Shown here: piece by piece, positions 7,163 through 9,132 of the stretch
Numbering within the stretch: the stretch's first letter is position 1
Layout of the letters: every line of letters starts with the position of its first letter
Assembly: GCA_021737525.1 (NCBI GenBank)
Contig: JAIPDU010000048.1
Location: 1 to 9,132 of the forward strand
Direction: 5' to 3'
DNA from: Desulfohalobiaceae bacterium
GTDB taxonomy: Bacteria; Desulfobacterota; Desulfovibrionia; Desulfovibrionales; Desulfothermaceae
Length of the DNA: 9,132 nucleotides
Notes under the pieces: generated by a model
The model's input: only the letters and a program-made list of their open reading frames with translations
Told to the model about the DNA's origin: nothing
The model's database searches: none
Program-made: the position numbers and the translations under genes

Positions 7163-8875
7163 ATGAGCGAGGAGAACCGGGACAGCAAACAGCAGGAACC
7201 GCGAGTCGGTGTTTTCATCTGCGACTGCGGCTCCAATATAGCCGGACACCTGGACTGCGGCGCGGTCACGGAATACGCCGCCTCGCTGCCCGGCGTGGCC
7301 TTTGCCAAGGAGAACCTCTACACCTGTTCCGAGTCCGGGGTTCTGGAGATCAAGAACGCCATCAAGGAGCAGGACCTGAACCGCGTAGTGGTGGCCTCCT
7401 GTTCCCCGCGCACCCATCAGCCCCTGTTCGCCTCCTCCTGCGCCGAGGCCGGGCTGAATCCCTACCTCTTCGAAATGGTCAATATCAGGGACCAGTGCTC
7501 CTGGGTCCACATGCAGGAGACGGACAAGGCCACGCAAAAGGCCAAGGAGCTGGTGCGCATGGCCGTGGCCAAGAGCGCCCATCTGGAACCCCAGCAGGAC
7601 ATCGAGTCCTCCCTGGATCGTCGGGTTGTGGTCATCGGAGGGGGCGTAGCCGGGATGTCCGCCGCAGAGGCCATGGCCGGAATGGGTATGGAGGTGGTCC
7701 TGGTGGAGAAGGAGCCGCGCCTGGGCGGGCTGCTCCGTAACCTGAACCGCCTGGGCCCGGAGGGGATTCCAGCTGCTGATCGGGCCGAGGAGCTTGTGCG
7801 CTCCGTGGAGGAAAAAGACAACATAACCCTCCACCTGGAATCCGAAGTGACCAATGTGGGCGGATACATCGGCAACTACCAGCTCACCATCCAACCCGCG
7901 TCCGGACAGGCAGTCCAGGAAACCGCCGGCTGCATTGTCGTGGCCACCGGCGCCGTGCCCTGGACTCCGCAGAGCGGGGAATACGGCTACGGGCAGGAGA
8001 AGGTGATCACCCAGATGGAGCTGGAGCAGCTCCTTGCCGGAGGCAGCTTCACCCCGCCCGACAGAGTGGTCATGCTGCAGTGTGCCGGCGCCCGCTGCGA
8101 GGAGCGCAAATACTGCTCCCGCATCTGCTGCCTGACCGGGGTGAAGAACGCCCTGCTGATCAAGGAGATGAGCCCGGAGACGGAGGTGCACATCCTCTAC
8201 CGGGACATGCAGATGTACGGCACGGACAAGGAGAGCATGCTCTGGGAGGCCCGGGGCAAGGGGATCGCCTTCCATGTCTACGACCCGGATCAAGGGCTGG
8301 ACGTGCAATCCGACAGGATCGCGTACCACGATCATTTGCGGGGGGAGGACCGGGAGATCCCCTTCGATCTGGCGGTCCTGTCCACTCCCCTGGTGGCTAG
8401 GGCCAACGCGCGGCAGATCTCGCAGATGATGCGGGTGCCAACGGACCAGAATTCCTTTTTCCTCGAGGCCCACGCCAAGCTGCGGCCCCTGGACTTCGCC
8501 GCGGACGGCATCTTCATCTGCGGCTCCGCCCGCTATCCGGCCACTGTGGAGGAGGCCAGGTCCCAGGGCATGGGGGTCGCCGCCCGGATCGGAACCATTC
8601 TGTTCAAGGAGAAGCTCATCTCCAGCGCCATTGTGGCGGAGATCGACCCGGAGAGCTGTGTGGGCTGCCTGGGCTGCGTCCAGGCCTGTCCCTATCAGGC
8701 GATCACCTTTGATCCCCAGCTGGGCGTCTGCCGGGTCAACGAGATCCTGTGCAAGGGCTGCGGCAACTGCGCCTCGAGCTGCCCCTCGCACAGCATTCAG
8801 CTGCGGGGATACAAGCCGGATCAGCTCTTCGCCCAGATCAGGGCCCTGGGGGAGGAAGAGGAGCAGGCCCTGTAG
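7163..8875 (+). CDS. hdrA: HdrA-type flavoprotein with N-terminal HdrA domain and C-terminal ferredoxins (no Sec)
   Basis: A 570-residue protein colinear with unit 2 of the module 1 double HdrA. Residues 14-150 form the HdrA N-terminal domain (VGVFICDCGSNIAG; ASCSPRTHQPLF; DQCSWVHM). The FAD motif GGGVAG is at 159-164. Cluster cysteines are C307 (CAGARC) and C318/C322/C323 (YCSRICC). Two [4Fe-4S] sites close the protein: C499/C502/C505/C509 and C530/C533/C536/C540. There is no inserted ferredoxin and no NDCxxU segment, as in its counterpart; instead GGLLRNLNRLGPEG follows the flavin helix. The C-terminal ferredoxins probably pass electrons to an HdrC-type protein or ferredoxin. Only a weak ribosome site is visible (GGTGA, 7154-7158). 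The start is supported by the short polar leader before the N-terminal domain, which resembles the linker in the fused protein. It is probably cotranscribed with the preceding hdrA across the repeat-filled spacer. Confidence 0.92.
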   Translation: MSEENRDSKQQEPRVGVFICDCGSNIAGHLDCGAVTEYAASLPGVAFAKENLYTCSESGVLEIKNAIKEQDLNRVVVASCSPRTHQPLFASSCAEAGLNPYLFEMVNIRDQCSWVHMQETDKATQKAKELVRMAVAKSAHLEPQQDIESSLDRRVVVIGGGVAGMSAAEAMAGMGMEVVLVEKEPRLGGLLRNLNRLGPEGIPAADRAEELVRSVEEKDNITLHLESEVTNVGGYIGNYQLTIQPASGQAVQETAGCIVVATGAVPWTPQSGEYGYGQEKVITQMELEQLLAGGSFTPPDRVVMLQCAGARCEERKYCSRICCLTGVKNALLIKEMSPETEVHILYRDMQMYGTDKESMLWEARGKGIAFHVYDPDQGLDVQSDRIAYHDHLRGEDREIPFDLAVLSTPLVARANARQISQMMRVPTDQNSFFLEAHAKLRPLDFAADGIFICGSARYPATVEEARSQGMGVAARIGTILFKEKLISSAIVAEIDPESCVGCLGCVQACPYQAITFDPQLGVCRVNEILCKGCGNCASSCPSHSIQLRGYKPDQLFAQIRALGEEEEQAL

Positions 8876-8880
8876 TTTTT
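8839..8880 (+). terminator. Possible intrinsic terminator overlapping the end of the 570-residue hdrA
   Basis: CAGGGCC (8839-8845) and GGCCCTG (8866-8872) make a perfect 7-bp GC-rich stem around a 20-base purine-rich loop. TAG and then TTTTTATT follow directly. The long loop lowers confidence. If real, it would reduce transcription into mvhD-2, whose start is 170 bases downstream. Confidence 0.45.
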
Positions 8881-8985
8881 ATTGCCCATTTCGAATAGAT
8901 AGAAAGAAGCCACCACGGGGTTTTTCGAGCGCTCAGGTGGAGGTTCTGCATAATTTTCTCAAGCGTATCATAAAAAAAACGAAGC

Positions 8986-9020
8986 GGATTCCGGCTCCGG
9001 GACTGCCCGGTCCGAAATCC
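8986..9020. promoter_or_regulatory. Long imperfect hairpin in the leader of the second mvhD
   Basis: GGATT (8986-8990) pairs with AATCC (9016-9020), CGG (8992-8994) with CCG (9012-9014), and CCGGG (8997-9001) with CCCGG (9006-9010) around loop ACTG: thirteen pairs with one mismatch and a small internal loop. It ends 12 bases before the GAGG ribosome site (9033-9036). On the minus strand it is followed, after a few bases, by T8 (the A-run at 8972-8979), so it could also act as a leftward terminator. Its role is unknown. Confidence 0.45.
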
Positions 9021-9045
9021 CGTGCAGCAAACGAGGTAATGCGCC

Positions 9046-9132
9046 ATGAGCCAAGCCGATTTCGAGCCCAAGATCCTGTGCTTCCTCTGCACTTGGTGAG
9101 CCTACGCCGCTGCTGACCTGGCCGGGGTCAGT
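9046..9132 (+). CDS. mvhD: Second MvhD-type subunit, 5' part only, with selenocysteine at residue 18 (UGA 9097-9099)
   Basis: Only the first 29 codons are inside the window; the rest lies to the right. The start ATG has GAGG (9033-9036) nine bases upstream. Residues 12-29 read CFLCTW-U-AYAAADLAGVS when UGA is taken as Sec, nearly the same as CNWCAYAAADLAGVS of MvhD-1, so the family is clear despite the short length. Sec18 replaces the second cysteine of the CxxC pair (C15-T-W-U18), whereas MvhD-1 keeps both cysteines there and has Sec near the HxGDCHY motif. An additional cysteine, C12, precedes the pair. A gene caller would probably miss this gene or start it after the UGA. It completes the second hdrA-hdrA-mvhD set; hydrogenase, formate dehydrogenase or other partner genes may follow. 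Confidence 0.88.
9097..9132 (+). promoter_or_regulatory. Sec codon and strong candidate bacterial SECIS of the second mvhD
   Basis: After UGA 9097-9099, CTGACCT (9113-9119) pairs with GGGTCAG (9125-9131), ending in a T-G pair, and G9112-T9132 can add a further wobble pair. The loop is GGCCG, starting 20 bases after the UGA with GG in first position. Distance, stem strength and loop bases all fit a bacterial SECIS. The window ends here, so any extension at the base is unseen. Confidence 0.8.

Noticed and set aside
7088..8791. 567-codon minus-strand open frame
   Set aside because: It is opposite the 570-residue hdrA, with low-complexity shadow composition and no motifs.
8949..8954. CATAAT as a -10 box for a promoter of mvhD-2
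   Set aside because: It matches five of six bases, but no credible -35 sequence lies at the right distance.

Overview
This window is a 9.1-kb, GC-rich redox locus from an anaerobic, selenocysteine-using bacterium. Its gene content fits a Desulfobacterota-type (sulfate-reducing or syntrophic) lineage; that is inference from gene content, because the window has no phylogenetic marker. Leftmost, on the minus strand, is hypC, a [NiFe]-hydrogenase maturation chaperone. A roughly 400-bp divergent control region separates it from a rightward run of heterodisulfide-reductase-type (Hdr) electron-transfer genes, all apparently cytoplasmic and rich in Fe-S and flavin motifs.

Module 1 (648-5340) has three genes: a fused HdrC-HdrB-like iron-sulfur protein; a 1014-residue HdrA-type flavoprotein made of two HdrA units in tandem; and an MvhD-like [2Fe-2S] subunit. 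Module 2 (5418 to beyond the right edge) repeats the plan. The double HdrA is here two separate genes (517 and 570 residues), followed by a second mvhD that runs off the end of the window. A 191-bp spacer with three short tandem-repeat arrays lies exactly where the two halves are joined in module 1.

The main finding is that four genes each contain one in-frame UGA best read as selenocysteine: residue 64 of the double HdrA, 68 of MvhD-1, 56 of the short HdrA and 18 of MvhD-2. Homology continues on both sides of each UGA. Each lies at a position that is normally cysteine, and each is followed 15-30 nt later by a hairpin with G at the first or second loop position, as expected of a bacterial SECIS element. 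A standard gene caller would cut all four genes. The two MvhD paralogs carry Sec at different positions of the Fe-S motif.

Working model: MvhD passes electrons from an unseen partner (a hydrogenase is suggested by hypC; formate dehydrogenase is an alternative) to HdrA-bound FAD. There, flavin-based electron bifurcation or confurcation could couple ferredoxin to a disulfide-type or other acceptor via the HdrCB protein. The order HdrBC-like, double HdrA, Sec-MvhD also resembles BamD-BamE-BamF of class II benzoyl-CoA reductase, although no bamB/C gene is in view. Partner and substrate cannot be settled from this window.
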